A DNA stretch of 64,000 bases. Origin: Palleronia pontilimi. Lineage in GTDB: Bacteria > Pseudomonadota > Alphaproteobacteria > Rhodobacterales > Rhodobacteraceae. The notes beneath the pieces are model-generated. The model did no database searches. It saw nothing but the letters and a program-made list of their open reading frames with translations, and was not told the DNA's origin. Of the stretch, positions 15,250 to 25,093 are shown piece after piece. The stretch covers positions 496,001 to 560,000 of the forward strand of contig NZ_JAEKPD010000001.1 of the NCBI RefSeq assembly GCF_016412875.1. Direction: 5' to 3'. Each line of letters starts with the position of its first letter. Within the stretch, counting starts at the first letter, position 1. The translations under genes were made by a program, and so were the position numbers.

Positions 15250-15260
15250 GGACGAGGCAC

Positions 15261-16604
15261 ATGAGGAAGTTCGTTATGGCCGCGGTGGGGGGCACGCTTG
15301 CCGGTGTGCTGCTGACCACCCAGATCGCAGGGCCGCTGCTGGCGCAGGAAAGCGCCAACAAGGCCAGTGTTTACGAACAGCTTGACCTGTTCGGCGACAT
15401 CTTCGAGCGGATCCGCTCGCAATATGTCACCGAGGTGGACGAGGCCGACCTGATCGAAGCCGCCATCGACGGGATGCTGACTTCGCTCGATCCCCATTCC
15501 AGTTTCCTGTCGCCCGACGACGCCGCCAAGATGCGGACCCAGACCCGCGGTGAATTCGGCGGTCTCGGGATCGAGGTGACCCAGGAAGAGGGCTTCGTGA
15601 AGGTCGTGTCGCCCATGGACGGCACACCGGCCGACAAGGCGGGCATGATGGCGGGCGATTTCATCACCGAGGTCGACGGCGAATCGCTTTTGGGCCTGAC
15701 GCTGGACGACGCGGTCGACATGATGCGCGGTCCCGTCGGATCGGAAATCGTGGTGACGGTCGTGCGCGAGGGCGTGGACGAGCCCTTCGAGGTGTCGATC
15801 ATTCGCGACACGATCGAGCTGACCGCCGTGCGCTCGCGCATCGAGGGCGAGACCGTCGTACTGCGGATCATCACCTTCAGCGACCAGACCTATCCGAAGC
15901 TCTTGGAAAACTTCAACGAGCAGGTCGAGGCCGCGGGCGGCATCGACAACGTCAACGGCTTCGTGCTCGATCTGCGCAACAACCCCGGCGGCCTGCTGAA
16001 CCAGGCGATCCAGGTCAGCGACGCGTTTCTCAACGAGGGCGAGATCGTGTCCACCCGTGGCCGCGACATCGCCGACAGCGACCGCTTCAACGCCACCGAC
16101 GGCGACCTGGCCGAGGGCAAGCCGATGGTCGTGCTGATCAACGGCGGCTCGGCCTCGGCGTCGGAAATCGTCGCGGGCGCGTTGCAGGATCACCGCCGCG
16201 CCATCGTCGTGGGCACCAAGAGCTTCGGCAAGGGATCGGTCCAGACCGTCATGCCCCTGCGCGGCGACGGCGCCATGCGTCTGACCACGGCGCGCTACTA
16301 CACGCCGTCGGGCCGCTCGATCCAGGCGCTGGGCGTGTCGCCCGACATCGTGGTGCAGCAGCCCACGGTCCTGCCCGACGAGGTCGCGGAAGAGGACGAG
16401 GATGACGGCCGTCCCCGCCGCTCGGAAGCGGATCTGCGCGGCGCGATCAGCAACGATTCGGTCAGCGATGACGAGCAGCGCATCATCCGCGAAGAGCAGG
16501 AGTCGGCGGAAGAAGCCGCCAAGCTGCGCGACGAGGATTACCAGCTGGCCTACGCCATCGACATCCTGAAGGGCCTGTCGGCGCTGCAGACCGACGGCGA
16601 GTAA
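15261..16604 (+). CDS. ctpA: C-terminal processing peptidase CtpA (S41 family)
   Basis: 447 residues with an N-terminal signal/anchor (about 1-29). A PDZ domain lies at about 100-175 ([20 protein letters not shown]). The S41 protease core follows, with catalytic Ser in [15 protein letters not shown] and Lys in [12 protein letters not shown]. The C-terminal 80 residues are very acidic and low in complexity. CtpA trims or degrades periplasmic proteins, often cell-wall hydrolases, and needs an adaptor in some species. It begins 11 bases after the EnvC-like gene; its stop shares one base with the start of rppH (TAATG). Confidence 0.93.
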   Translation: MRKFVMAAVGGTLAGVLLTTQIAGPLLAQESANKASVYEQLDLFGDIFERIRSQYVTEVDEADLIEAAIDGMLTSLDPHSSFLSPDDAAKMRTQTRGEFGGLGIEVTQEEGFVKVVSPMDGTPADKAGMMAGDFITEVDGESLLGLTLDDAVDMMRGPVGSEIVVTVVREGVDEPFEVSIIRDTIELTAVRSRIEGETVVLRIITFSDQTYPKLLENFNEQVEAAGGIDNVNGFVLDLRNNPGGLLNQAIQVSDAFLNEGEIVSTRGRDIADSDRFNATDGDLAEGKPMVVLINGGSASASEIVAGALQDHRRAIVVGTKSFGKGSVQTVMPLRGDGAMRLTTARYYTPSGRSIQALGVSPDIVVQQPTVLPDEVAEEDEDDGRPRRSEADLRGAISNDSVSDDEQRIIREEQESAEEAAKLRDEDYQLAYAIDILKGLSALQTDGE

Positions 16605-17086
16605 TGGGCCACGTCCGGGCCGAAGACCTGCCCTACCGGCCCTGCGCGGGCGTGGTGTTGGTGAATGCCGACGGCCACGTCTTCGCGGGCCAGCGCATCG
16701 ACCATGAAAGCGGCGCCTGGCAGATGCCCCAGGGCGGGATCGACAAGGGCGAAAGCCCGCGCGACGCCGCCTTGCGCGAACTGCACGAGGAAATCGGCGT
16801 GTCGCCCGATCTCGTCAGCGTCGAGGGCGAGACGGAAGATTGGGTGACCTACGATCTGCCGGACGAGCTTCTGGGCAAGATCTGGGGCGGCAAGTATCGC
16901 GGCCAGAAACAGAAATGGTTCCTGCTGCGGTTCCACGGGGTCGACGACGACGTGCGGATCGACACGAAGCACCCCGAGTTCAGCGCCTGGAACTGGGTCG
17001 AGGTGGACACGCTGATCGCGCAGATCGTGCCGTTCAAGCGCGCCGTCTATGAAACCGTGTTCGCCACGTTCCGGGACAAGATTTGA
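16604..17086 (+). CDS. rppH: RNA pyrophosphohydrolase RppH (Nudix)
   Basis: 160 residues from ATG 16604. The Nudix box lies at residues 44-66 ([20 protein letters not shown], continuing IGV) with all acidic residues. N-terminal [11 protein letters not shown] and later KQKWFLLRF are typical of the RppH branch. The enzyme removes pyrophosphate from the 5' end of messages and so starts RNase E-dependent decay; some relatives hydrolyse diadenosine polyphosphates. The stop overlaps the TTG start of the next gene. Confidence 0.92.
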   Translation: MGHVRAEDLPYRPCAGVVLVNADGHVFAGQRIDHESGAWQMPQGGIDKGESPRDAALRELHEEIGVSPDLVSVEGETEDWVTYDLPDELLGKIWGGKYRGQKQKWFLLRFHGVDDDVRIDTKHPEFSAWNWVEVDTLIAQIVPFKRAVYETVFATFRDKI

Positions 17087-17571
17087 CCCGGGTCGCCGTC
17101 GCGATCGCCGCCTGTGCGGCCTTGGCAGCACCACCCGCCAGCGCGTTGTCCTGCCTGAAACCGGATCTCGCGCGATCCTACCTGGCGGCCGAGCAATCCG
17201 AAGATGTGTATTCGGTGATCCTGGGAGCCCTGGAATTCGACGCGTCGGCGCCGCCCTTCAACGGCACGCGCGCCCTCGAGACGTCGATCCCCGCCCGCAT
17301 CAACGGGCGCGTGCTGGGGCAGGACGGTTTCGCCAATTACATCTCGCGCAACATCGTGTTGCAGGTCAGCTGCGTCGCCGATGCGTGGTGCGGCAGCGCG
17401 ATGGCGCCCGGCAGCCGCGTCATGGCCTTCCTGCGTCACGCCGGGGACGGGCTGGTGCTCGACCTCGATCCCTGCCCGCAATGGCTGTTCGCCGACCCGT
17501 CCGCCGAGCAGGTCGCGCGGGTCGCCGACTGCTTCACGGGCGGTCCTTGCGTGCCGGGGGATGGCGGCTGA
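17083..17571 (+). CDS. Secreted cysteine-containing protein, unknown function
   Basis: 162 residues if the TTG at 17083, overlapping the rppH stop, is the start; no better start exists nearby. A signal peptide is clear (cleavage after about residue 21, ...PPASALS). The mature part has six cysteines ([30 protein letters not shown]), which suggests disulfides in the periplasm. I do not recognise a domain. It is the last gene of the gpmI-rppH run and is followed by palindromic hairpins. Confidence 0.65.
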   Translation: MTRVAVAIAACAALAAPPASALSCLKPDLARSYLAAEQSEDVYSVILGALEFDASAPPFNGTRALETSIPARINGRVLGQDGFANYISRNIVLQVSCVADAWCGSAMAPGSRVMAFLRHAGDGLVLDLDPCPQWLFADPSAEQVARVADCFTGGPCVPGDGG

Positions 17572-17583
17572 CACGGGCGCGGG

Positions 17584-17626
17584 CGTTTTCCTCGAGGAAA
17601 ACGGACCGGAGTTTTCAAAAACTCCG
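17584..17626. repeat. Two palindromic hairpins upstream of dnaE2
   Basis: CGTTTTCCTCGAGGAAAACG (17584-17603) is a perfect palindrome. It is followed by CGGAGTTTT / AAAACTCCG (17607-17615, 17618-17626). The first hairpin has the same arms as one downstream of dnaE2 (20738-20757) and shares the flank GGACC with it. They may act as terminators for the preceding gene or belong to a repeated palindrome family. Confidence 0.7.
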
Positions 17627-17654
17627 TGCGCGGGGTCCGCGGGACTCCCCAAAA

Positions 17655-17669
17655 GAACATAAGTAGAAC
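17655..17669 (+). promoter_or_regulatory. LexA (SOS) box before dnaE2
   Basis: GAAC (17655-17658), 7 bases, GAAC (17666-17669): exactly the alphaproteobacterial direct-repeat LexA operator. It ends 11 bases before the dnaE2 ATG, so LexA binding would block transcription or early elongation. Confidence 0.75.
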
Positions 17670-17680
17670 ATACTGGCGGC

Positions 17681-20600
17681 ATGAGTCGCCCGAACCCCTT
17701 TGTCGAGTTGTCCGCAACCTCGAACTTCACGTTCCTCACCGGGGCGTCCCACCCCGAGGAATACGTCGAGCGCGCGGGGCTGTTGGGCCTTCCCGCCATC
17801 GCCATCGCCGACGAGAACAGCGTGGCGGGCATCGTGCGCGCCCATACCCGCGCGCGCGAGCTGCGCCGCCTGGTCAAGCTGCGGGACGAGGTCGGTCTGA
17901 TCGGACCGCCCGCGCCGCCGCATCTGCCCAACCCCCCCGGCGCCGATATCCGCACCGTGCCGCGCCTGATCCCCGCCGCGCGGATCGTCACCGACCAGGG
18001 CTTCGCGGTCACCGTTCTGCCCCGCGACCGCGCCGCCTGGGGGCGGCTGTGCCGACTGGTCACGCTGGGGCGGCGCCGGGTCGAGAAGGGGTCGTGCCAG
18101 ATCCGCCTTTCGGACCTGCTGGACTGGGGGCAGGGGTCCGAGCTTCTGGTCCATCCCGGGGGCCCGCGCGACTGGGACGCGCAGGCCGCGCGGTTGGTCG
18201 CGGCGTTTCCGGGCCAGGTCAGCCTGGCGCTCGGCCCCCGCTACGACGGGCAGGACCGCGCCCGCTTCGACCGGGTGGCGCGGATCGCCGCACGGCTGGG
18301 CGTGGACACGGTCGCCACCGCCCGGCCCATGATGCACCACGGATCACGCCGCCGCTTGGCCGACGTGCTGACCGCGATCCGCGAGAAATGCCCGGTGGAC
18401 CAGCTGGGCCGCTCGGCCATGGCGAACGCGGAACAGCGCCTGCGTAGCGCGGACGACATGGCGCGCATCCTGGGCCCGCACGCGGATGCGCTCGACCGTG
18501 CAGGGGCGCTGGCCGAACGCTGCACCTTCTCGCTGGACGAGCTGCGCTACGAATATCCGTCCGAGGTGGCGGACGGCGAATCGGCCTCCGACAGGCTGCG
18601 GCGGCTGGCCCATGACGGGCTGAAATGGCGCTATCCCGCAGGCGCGCCCGACCATGTGTGCAAGCTTCTGGAACACGAGCTGACGCTGATCGCCAAGCTG
18701 GGATACGAGCCCTATTTCCTGACCGTCAACGACATCGTCGCCTTCGCCCGGTCGCGCGGCATCCTGTGCCAGGGGCGCGGGTCGGCCGCCAACTCGGTGG
18801 TGTGCTACTGCCTGGGTGTCACCAGCGTGTCGCCCGAGATCGGCACCATGGTGTTCGAGCGGTTCGTCTCCGAGGCGCGCGACGAGCCGCCCGATATCGA
18901 CGTGGATTTCGAGCACGAGCGCCGCGAAGAGGTCATCCAGCACATCTACGACCGCTACGGCCGCCACCGCGCCGGCCTTTGCGCCACGGTCATCCACTAC
19001 CGCGCCAAGCGCGCCATCCGCGAGGTGGGGCGCGCCATGGGCCTGACCGACGACACGCTGGCCGCGCTGTCGTCGCAGCTTTGGGGCTTCTTCGGCACCA
19101 ACGGGCTGGAAGCGCACCGCATGGCGGAAATCGGGCTGGACGCCGCGGACAAGCGGTTGCGCCTGACCATGGAGCTGATCTTCCAGATCATCGGCTTCCC
19201 CCGGCACCTCAGCCAGCACGTGGGCGGCTTCGTCATCACCGAAGGGCGGCTCGATGAACTGGTGCCGGTGGAAAACGCCACCATGGAGGATCGCACGGTC
19301 ATCTGCTGGGACAAGGACGACATCGACACGCTGGGCATCCTGAAGGTCGACGTGCTGGCGCTGGGGATGCTCAGCTGCGTGCGCAAGGCGTTCGACCTGA
19401 TCCGCCAGCACCACCGCACCGATTACACGCTTGCGACGCTGCCCAGCGAGGATCCCGAGACCTACGACATGCTATGCAAGGCCGACAGCCTGGGCGTGTT
19501 CCAGGTGGAAAGCCGCGCGCAGATGAACTTCCTGCCCCGGATGCGGCCGCGCACCTTCTACGACCTGGTGATCGAGGTGGCGATCATCCGGCCGGGGCCG
19601 ATCCAAGGCGACATGCTTCACCCCTATCTGCGGCGGCGCCAGGGCGAGGAGGAAGTGACGTTTCCCTCGGACGCGCTGGGCCGGGTGCTGGGCAAGACGC
19701 TGGGCGTGCCGCTGTTCCAGGAACAGGCGATGCAGATCGCCATCATCGGCGCGGGCTTCACCCCGGACGAGGCGGATCGCTTGCGCCGCGCGCTGGCCAC
19801 GTTCAAGAAGCTGGGCAATATCAGCGAGTTTCGCAATCGCTTCCTGAAGGGGATGCGCGAAAACGGCTACGACCGCGACTTCGCCGAACGGTGTTTCGCC
19901 CAGATCGAAGGCTTCGGCTCTTACGGGTTCCCCGAAAGCCACGCGGCCAGCTTCGCGCTGCTGGTCTATGCGTCGGCGTGGATCAAGCGACACCATCCCG
20001 GCATCTTCGCCTGCGCGCTGTTGAACGCGCAGCCCATGGGCTTCTACGCGCCCGCGCAGATCGTGCGCGACGCGCGCGAGCACGGGGTCGAGGTGCGCCC
20101 GGTCTGCATCAACGCGAGCTTCTGGGACAACGTGATGGAGCCTGACGACAAGGGCGGGCTGGCCCTGCGGCTGGGCTTCCGGCAGATCAAGGCGCTGCGC
20201 GAGGATGACGGCAACTGGATCACCGCGGCCCGCGGCAACGGCTATACCCAGGTCGAAGACGTGTGGCGGCGTGCGGGGCTGCCGCCGCGCAGCCTGCGCG
20301 CGCTGGCCGAGGCGGACGCCTTCGCGACCCTTGGCGTCACCCGCCGCGACGCGATTTGGGCCGCCAAGGCGCTGCAGGGCACCGCGCCGCTGCCGCTTTT
20401 TGCCGGGGACATGGACGGCGAAGGCATCGTCGAGCCCGTGGCGCATCTGCCGCGGATGAGCGAGGGCGAGCAGGTGGTCGAGGATTACGTCGCCATGCGC
20501 CTGACCCTGCGCCGCCATCCCATGTCGTTCCTGCGCGCGCGCCTGTCATCGGGGATCGACACGCCGCGGAACACGCCGGTGCCCGGCCGCAGCTTCGCCG

Positions 20601-20683
20601 ATGCGCGGGGCCTTACCCGCAGCGATGCCTGGGCGAAGGATGACGAGGGCGGCGGGCTGAAATGCATGTCGGCCCGCCAATGA
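17681..20683 (+). CDS. dnaE2: Error-prone DNA polymerase DnaE2, apparently lacking its C-terminal OB domain
   Basis: 1000 residues from ATG 17681. The N-terminal PHP-like domain (about 8-200) has lost its metal-binding histidines (ELSATSNFTFLTGASHPEEY, IADENSVAG), as in other Rhodobacteraceae DnaE2. The polymerase core is intact: GRGSAANSVVCYCLG, catalytic PDIDVDF, YGFPESHAASFALLVYASAWI. The family normally continues past EDYVAMRLTLRRHPMSFLR into an OB-fold of roughly 100 residues. Here about 50 unrelated residues follow and then a stop, so the C-terminus looks truncated or replaced. A LexA box lies upstream. No imuA or imuB is adjacent, although these usually form a mutasome operon. Mutagenic repair may depend on distant partners. 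Confidence 0.88.
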   Translation: MSRPNPFVELSATSNFTFLTGASHPEEYVERAGLLGLPAIAIADENSVAGIVRAHTRARELRRLVKLRDEVGLIGPPAPPHLPNPPGADIRTVPRLIPAARIVTDQGFAVTVLPRDRAAWGRLCRLVTLGRRRVEKGSCQIRLSDLLDWGQGSELLVHPGGPRDWDAQAARLVAAFPGQVSLALGPRYDGQDRARFDRVARIAARLGVDTVATARPMMHHGSRRRLADVLTAIREKCPVDQLGRSAMANAEQRLRSADDMARILGPHADALDRAGALAERCTFSLDELRYEYPSEVADGESASDRLRRLAHDGLKWRYPAGAPDHVCKLLEHELTLIAKLGYEPYFLTVNDIVAFARSRGILCQGRGSAANSVVCYCLGVTSVSPEIGTMVFERFVSEARDEPPDIDVDFEHERREEVIQHIYDRYGRHRAGLCATVIHYRAKRAIREVGRAMGLTDDTLAALSSQLWGFFGTNGLEAHRMAEIGLDAADKRLRLTMELIFQIIGFPRHLSQHVGGFVITEGRLDELVPVENATMEDRTVICWDKDDIDTLGILKVDVLALGMLSCVRKAFDLIRQHHRTDYTLATLPSEDPETYDMLCKADSLGVFQVESRAQMNFLPRMRPRTFYDLVIEVAIIRPGPIQGDMLHPYLRRRQGEEEVTFPSDALGRVLGKTLGVPLFQEQAMQIAIIGAGFTPDEADRLRRALATFKKLGNISEFRNRFLKGMRENGYDRDFAERCFAQIEGFGSYGFPESHAASFALLVYASAWIKRHHPGIFACALLNAQPMGFYAPAQIVRDAREHGVEVRPVCINASFWDNVMEPDDKGGLALRLGFRQIKALREDDGNWITAARGNGYTQVEDVWRRAGLPPRSLRALAEADAFATLGVTRRDAIWAAKALQGTAPLPLFAGDMDGEGIVEPVAHLPRMSEGEQVVEDYVAMRLTLRRHPMSFLRARLSSGIDTPRNTPVPGRSFADARGLTRSDAWAKDDEGGGLKCMSARQ

Positions 20684-20690
20684 GCGGCGG

Positions 20691-20757
20691 ACGGAATTCG
20701 TGAGAATTCCGTATCGAATTTCTTGAGAAATTCGTCACGTTTTCCTTGAGGAAAACG
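20691..20757. repeat. Cluster of three palindromic hairpins after dnaE2
   Basis: Three consecutive inverted repeats with 8-9 base arms and 4-base loops: ACGGAATTC-GTGA-GAATTCCGT (20691-20712), CGAATTTC-TTGA-GAAATTCG (20715-20734) and CGTTTTCC-TTGA-GGAAAACG (20738-20757). They lie between the convergent dnaE2 and PBP genes and probably stop transcription from both. The third repeats the arms of the hairpin at 17584-17603. Confidence 0.8.
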
Positions 20758-20766
20758 GACCCGCGC

Positions 20767-22965
20767 TCAGTTGCCGAAGATCTTGCCCAGAACGTCGTTG
20801 ATGATCTGCTCGGCCACGTCACCCACGTTCTGTTGCGGTGCCGGGCCGATCTTGCGGGCACGCCCGCTTTGCGCGTCGCTGACCCGTCCACCGTAGCTCG
20901 GTGTCTGGGGGGCAGGCTCGGGCGTCGCCGCCACGGGCCGCGACATGGGCAAGGGGCGCGCGGGCATGCCGTCGTGGATGCGCTCCATCGTCTCGCGCCA
21001 GATGTCGGCAGGCAGCCCGCCGCCCGTGACGCCCGTCAGCGGCGTGTTGTCGTCGTAGCCCATCCAGACGCCCACCACGTAATCGGCGGTGAAGCCCAGG
21101 AACCAAGCGTCGCGCGCTTCCTGGGTGGTGCCGGTCTTGCCCGCGGCCTCGCGGCCCTGCAGCTTCGCGCGCTGGCCGGTGCCCTCTTCCACCACGCGGC
21201 TCATCATCCAGGTCAGCTCGCGCGCGGCCCCTTCGCCGATCACGCGTTCGCCCAGGCCACCGTTCTGCCCGATGAGCGGCGTGTCGGTGCCCTGAAGGCG
21301 CAACTCGATCAGGCCGTAAGGCTCGACCGACGTGCCGCCGTTCAGGATGCCCGCATAGGCGCCAGTCATGTTGATCAGCGTCGTCTCGGACACGCCCAGC
21401 GCCAGCGCGGGGCCCGAGGCCAGGTCCGACGTCAGGCCGAAATCGCTGGCCACCTTGCGCACGCTGTCGCGGCCCACCGCTTCCGAGATCTTGATCGCGG
21501 GAATGTTGCGGCTGTCTTTCAGCGCCGTCGCAATCGTCATCGGTCCGGCGAAGTCGCGGGTGTAGTTCTGCGGGTTCCAGTCGCCCGAGCCCGGCATGAT
21601 CAGGCTCATCGGTTCGTCGACGATGATGTCGTTCGGGCTGTAGCCCATTTCCAGTGCGGCGGCATAGACGAAGGGCTTGAAGGCCGACCCGGGCTGGCGG
21701 TTGGCCATGGTCGCGCGGTTGAACTGGCCCGCGACGCCCTTGAACTTGCGACCGCCCACCATGGCGCGCACCGCGCCGTCGGCGCTCATCACGACGATCG
21801 CCGCTTGGGCCTTCGACGACGGGCTGACCTTGTTGTCGAAGATGTATTGCAGGGCGCCTTCCGCGGCCCGCTGGATGCGTGGATCGAAGGTGGTGCGCAG
21901 GATCACGTCCTCGGTGGTTTTCGAGGTCAGGAAATCCGGGGCATCGCCCATCACCCAGTCGGCGAAATACCCGCCCGCGCGGGCTTCGGCGGCCGGGGAC
22001 AGCTCGGCCGGGTTTGCACGGGCGCGCGCGGCTTCTTCCGCGCTCAGGTAGCCCTGTTCCTGCATCAGGCCGATGATGACGTTCGCGCGATCTTGGCTGC
22101 GGTCAAGGTTGTTGGTGGGCGCATAGCGGGTCGGCGCGACCAGAAGGCCCGCCAGCATCCCGGCCTCGGCTGGGGTGACGTCGTTGGCGGACTTGCCGAA
22201 ATAGCGCTGTGCGGCTGCTTCGAACCCGCGCGACCCGGCGCCCAAGAACGCGCGGTTCACATAGATCGTCAGGATCTCGTCCTTGGAATAGGCCGCTTCC
22301 ATCGCCAGCGCATAGATCGCTTCCTTGGCCTTGCGGACCAGCGATCCGCGGCGGCAATCCAGCTCGTAGTCGGCTTCGCTGTCCCACTTGTCCGGATCGT
22401 AGGGCTCGCCCAAGCACAGCAGCTTCGCGGTCTGCTGGGTGATGGTCGAGCCGCCGTGACCCGACAGCGGACCGCGCCCTTCGCGCAGGTTGATGCGCAC
22501 GGCGCTGGCGACGCCGCGGGGCGAGATGCCGAAGTGGCTGTAGAAGCGGCGATCCTCGGTGGCGATGATCGCGTTCTTCAGGTGCGGCGAAATCGTCTGG
22601 GCGTCGATCTGGCCGCCGAATTGCTCGCCGCGCCACGCATAGGTCTGCCCGTCGCGGTCGAGTAACGTCACCGACCCGCGCGCGCGGCCGTCCAGAAGCT
22701 CGGTCGCCGGCGGCAGGGTGGAATAGACATAAAAGGTCGCCAGCGCCACGAGAAGCGCGACCACGGCGACACCGCGCACGAACAGGCGGAAGGTCAGGCG
22801 GAAGATCCAGCGGAACAGGCTCGCGATCCAGCCGATCGGCCCGCGGGGCGTCGCCCTGGCCTTGGATGCGCGCGTCCGCTTGCGCGGCGCGGGTTTCTGC
22901 GCGCTGCGTCGGGTGGAACGTTTATGCGCCACGAGGGGACGCTTGCCGTTGCCGGTGCTTGCCAT
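20767..22965 (-). CDS. Class A penicillin-binding protein, PBP1A type
   Basis: 732 residues from ATG 22965, preceded by AAGGA. The first 45 residues are very basic and cytoplasmic, followed by one transmembrane segment (about 62-85). The GT51 glycosyltransferase motifs are EDRRFYSHFGIS and GGSTITQQTAKLL. The transpeptidase motifs are SxxK in PGSAFKPFVYA, SRN in KDSRNIP and KTGTTQEARD. The enzyme polymerises lipid II and cross-links peptidoglycan. Both active sites look intact. It is monocistronic; its 3' end faces the dnaE2 hairpin cluster. Confidence 0.93.
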   Translation of the reverse strand: MASTGNGKRPLVAHKRSTRRSAQKPAPRKRTRASKARATPRGPIGWIASLFRWIFRLTFRLFVRGVAVVALLVALATFYVYSTLPPATELLDGRARGSVTLLDRDGQTYAWRGEQFGGQIDAQTISPHLKNAIIATEDRRFYSHFGISPRGVASAVRINLREGRGPLSGHGGSTITQQTAKLLCLGEPYDPDKWDSEADYELDCRRGSLVRKAKEAIYALAMEAAYSKDEILTIYVNRAFLGAGSRGFEAAAQRYFGKSANDVTPAEAGMLAGLLVAPTRYAPTNNLDRSQDRANVIIGLMQEQGYLSAEEAARARANPAELSPAAEARAGGYFADWVMGDAPDFLTSKTTEDVILRTTFDPRIQRAAEGALQYIFDNKVSPSSKAQAAIVVMSADGAVRAMVGGRKFKGVAGQFNRATMANRQPGSAFKPFVYAAALEMGYSPNDIIVDEPMSLIMPGSGDWNPQNYTRDFAGPMTIATALKDSRNIPAIKISEAVGRDSVRKVASDFGLTSDLASGPALALGVSETTLINMTGAYAGILNGGTSVEPYGLIELRLQGTDTPLIGQNGGLGERVIGEGAARELTWMMSRVVEEGTGQRAKLQGREAAGKTGTTQEARDAWFLGFTADYVVGVWMGYDDNTPLTGVTGGGLPADIWRETMERIHDGMPARPLPMSRPVAATPEPAPQTPSYGGRVSDAQSGRARKIGPAPQQNVGDVAEQIINDVLGKIFGN

Positions 22966-23084
22966 GGACCGGTCCTTTGCCTGCCTGCCTTTGGTCGCGA
23001 CTATAGCGGGCATGTCGGCATTGCGGAACGGCGATGCAAGGTCATCCGGGATTCTGTATTGCGCAATTTTTAATCATGTCTGCT

Positions 23085-23105
23085 TAATTGTGCAATAATT
23101 GTGCA
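23085..23105 (+). promoter_or_regulatory. Tandem 10-bp direct repeat upstream of glnK
   Basis: TAATTGTGCA at 23085-23094 and again at 23096-23105, an 11-bp period that places both copies on one face of the helix. The GTGCA core matches half of the NtrC consensus (TGCAC-N-GTGCA), though as a direct rather than inverted repeat; a palindromic TTGCGCAA lies just upstream (23069-23076). The 265-base region 22966-23230 holds nothing else that I recognise and is more AT-rich than its surroundings. No sigma-54 -24/-12 element was found. Confidence 0.4.
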
Positions 23106-23230
23106 GATACGTCGTTTTCGGGGGGCTGATCCCGCGCCGCAGCATTGAATGAGACCCGCACCGGGTTCCCTTGTTCTGCCACAGCCCCGTGAAGGGGCGT
23201 GTCAGGAAATGCCACGAGGGGACGAGAGAC

Positions 23231-23569
23231 GTGAAACTGATCATTGCAGCAATCAAGCCGTTCAAGCTCGAGGAGGTCCGCGAGGCGCTGACCTCCATCG
23301 GTGTGCGCGGCATGATGGTGACGGAAATAAAAGGCTTCGGATCGCAATCCGGCCACACCGAAATCTATCGCGGTGCGGAATATGCCGTGAACTTCGTTCC
23401 AAAGATCAAGCTGGAAATCGTCGTAAGCAACGGAATGGTCGACCAGGTGGTCGAGACCATCGCCACCACCGCCAAGACCGACAAGATCGGCGACGGTAAA
23501 ATCTTCGTCCTGGATGTGGAAAGCGCCGTGCGCGTCCGCACCGGCGAAACCAACGACGACGCCATCTGA
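23231..23569 (+). CDS. glnK: P-II nitrogen regulatory protein GlnK
   Basis: 112 residues from GTG 23231, with a GAGGGGA ribosome site; length is exactly that of P-II proteins. The T-loop carries the uridylylation site Y51 (RGAEYAVNF). The B-loop is TAKTDKIGDGKIF and the C-loop RVRTGETNDDAI. The protein senses 2-oxoglutarate, ATP and ADP and, when not uridylylated, plugs the ammonium channel encoded next. The pair glnK-amtB is an operon with a 29-base gap. Confidence 0.96.
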   Translation: MKLIIAAIKPFKLEEVREALTSIGVRGMMVTEIKGFGSQSGHTEIYRGAEYAVNFVPKIKLEIVVSNGMVDQVVETIATTAKTDKIGDGKIFVLDVESAVRVRTGETNDDAI

Positions 23570-23598
23570 GCGCGGCACAGACCAAGGGATCCTCTGCT

Positions 23599-24945
<1,347 letters not shown>

Positions 24946-24975
24946 TCCTCCTCCCTGAGGCCCAATCGTGATGCT

Positions 24976-25007
24976 GGCCCCCGGCGCGCCTCCCCGCGTC
25001 GGGGGCC
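24976..25007 (+). terminator. Intrinsic terminator of glnK-amtB
   Basis: GGCCCCCGGCG pairs with CGTCGGGGGCC (one G-T wobble) and is followed by TTCTATT. Confidence 0.7.
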
Positions 25008-25024
25008 TTCTATTGAACGCGCCA

Positions 25025-25060
25025 AGAAAAACGGGCGCTCCCAGCAATGGGGGCGCCCGT
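25025..25060 (-). terminator. Intrinsic terminator of sseA (minus strand)
   Basis: ACGGGCGCTCCC and GGGGGCGCCCGT (25031-25060) form a 12-bp stem with one wobble. On the minus strand it is followed by TTTTTCTT, a classic Rho-independent terminator for the gene at 25094-25948. Confidence 0.8.
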
Positions 25061-25093
25061 AATCATTGGGGTCAGGTGGGGATTGCAGCGCCG

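Noticed and set aside
20746-22665. Open frame of over 600 codons opposite the PBP1A gene
   Set aside because: Antisense shadow; the minus-strand gene has all GT51 and transpeptidase motifs.
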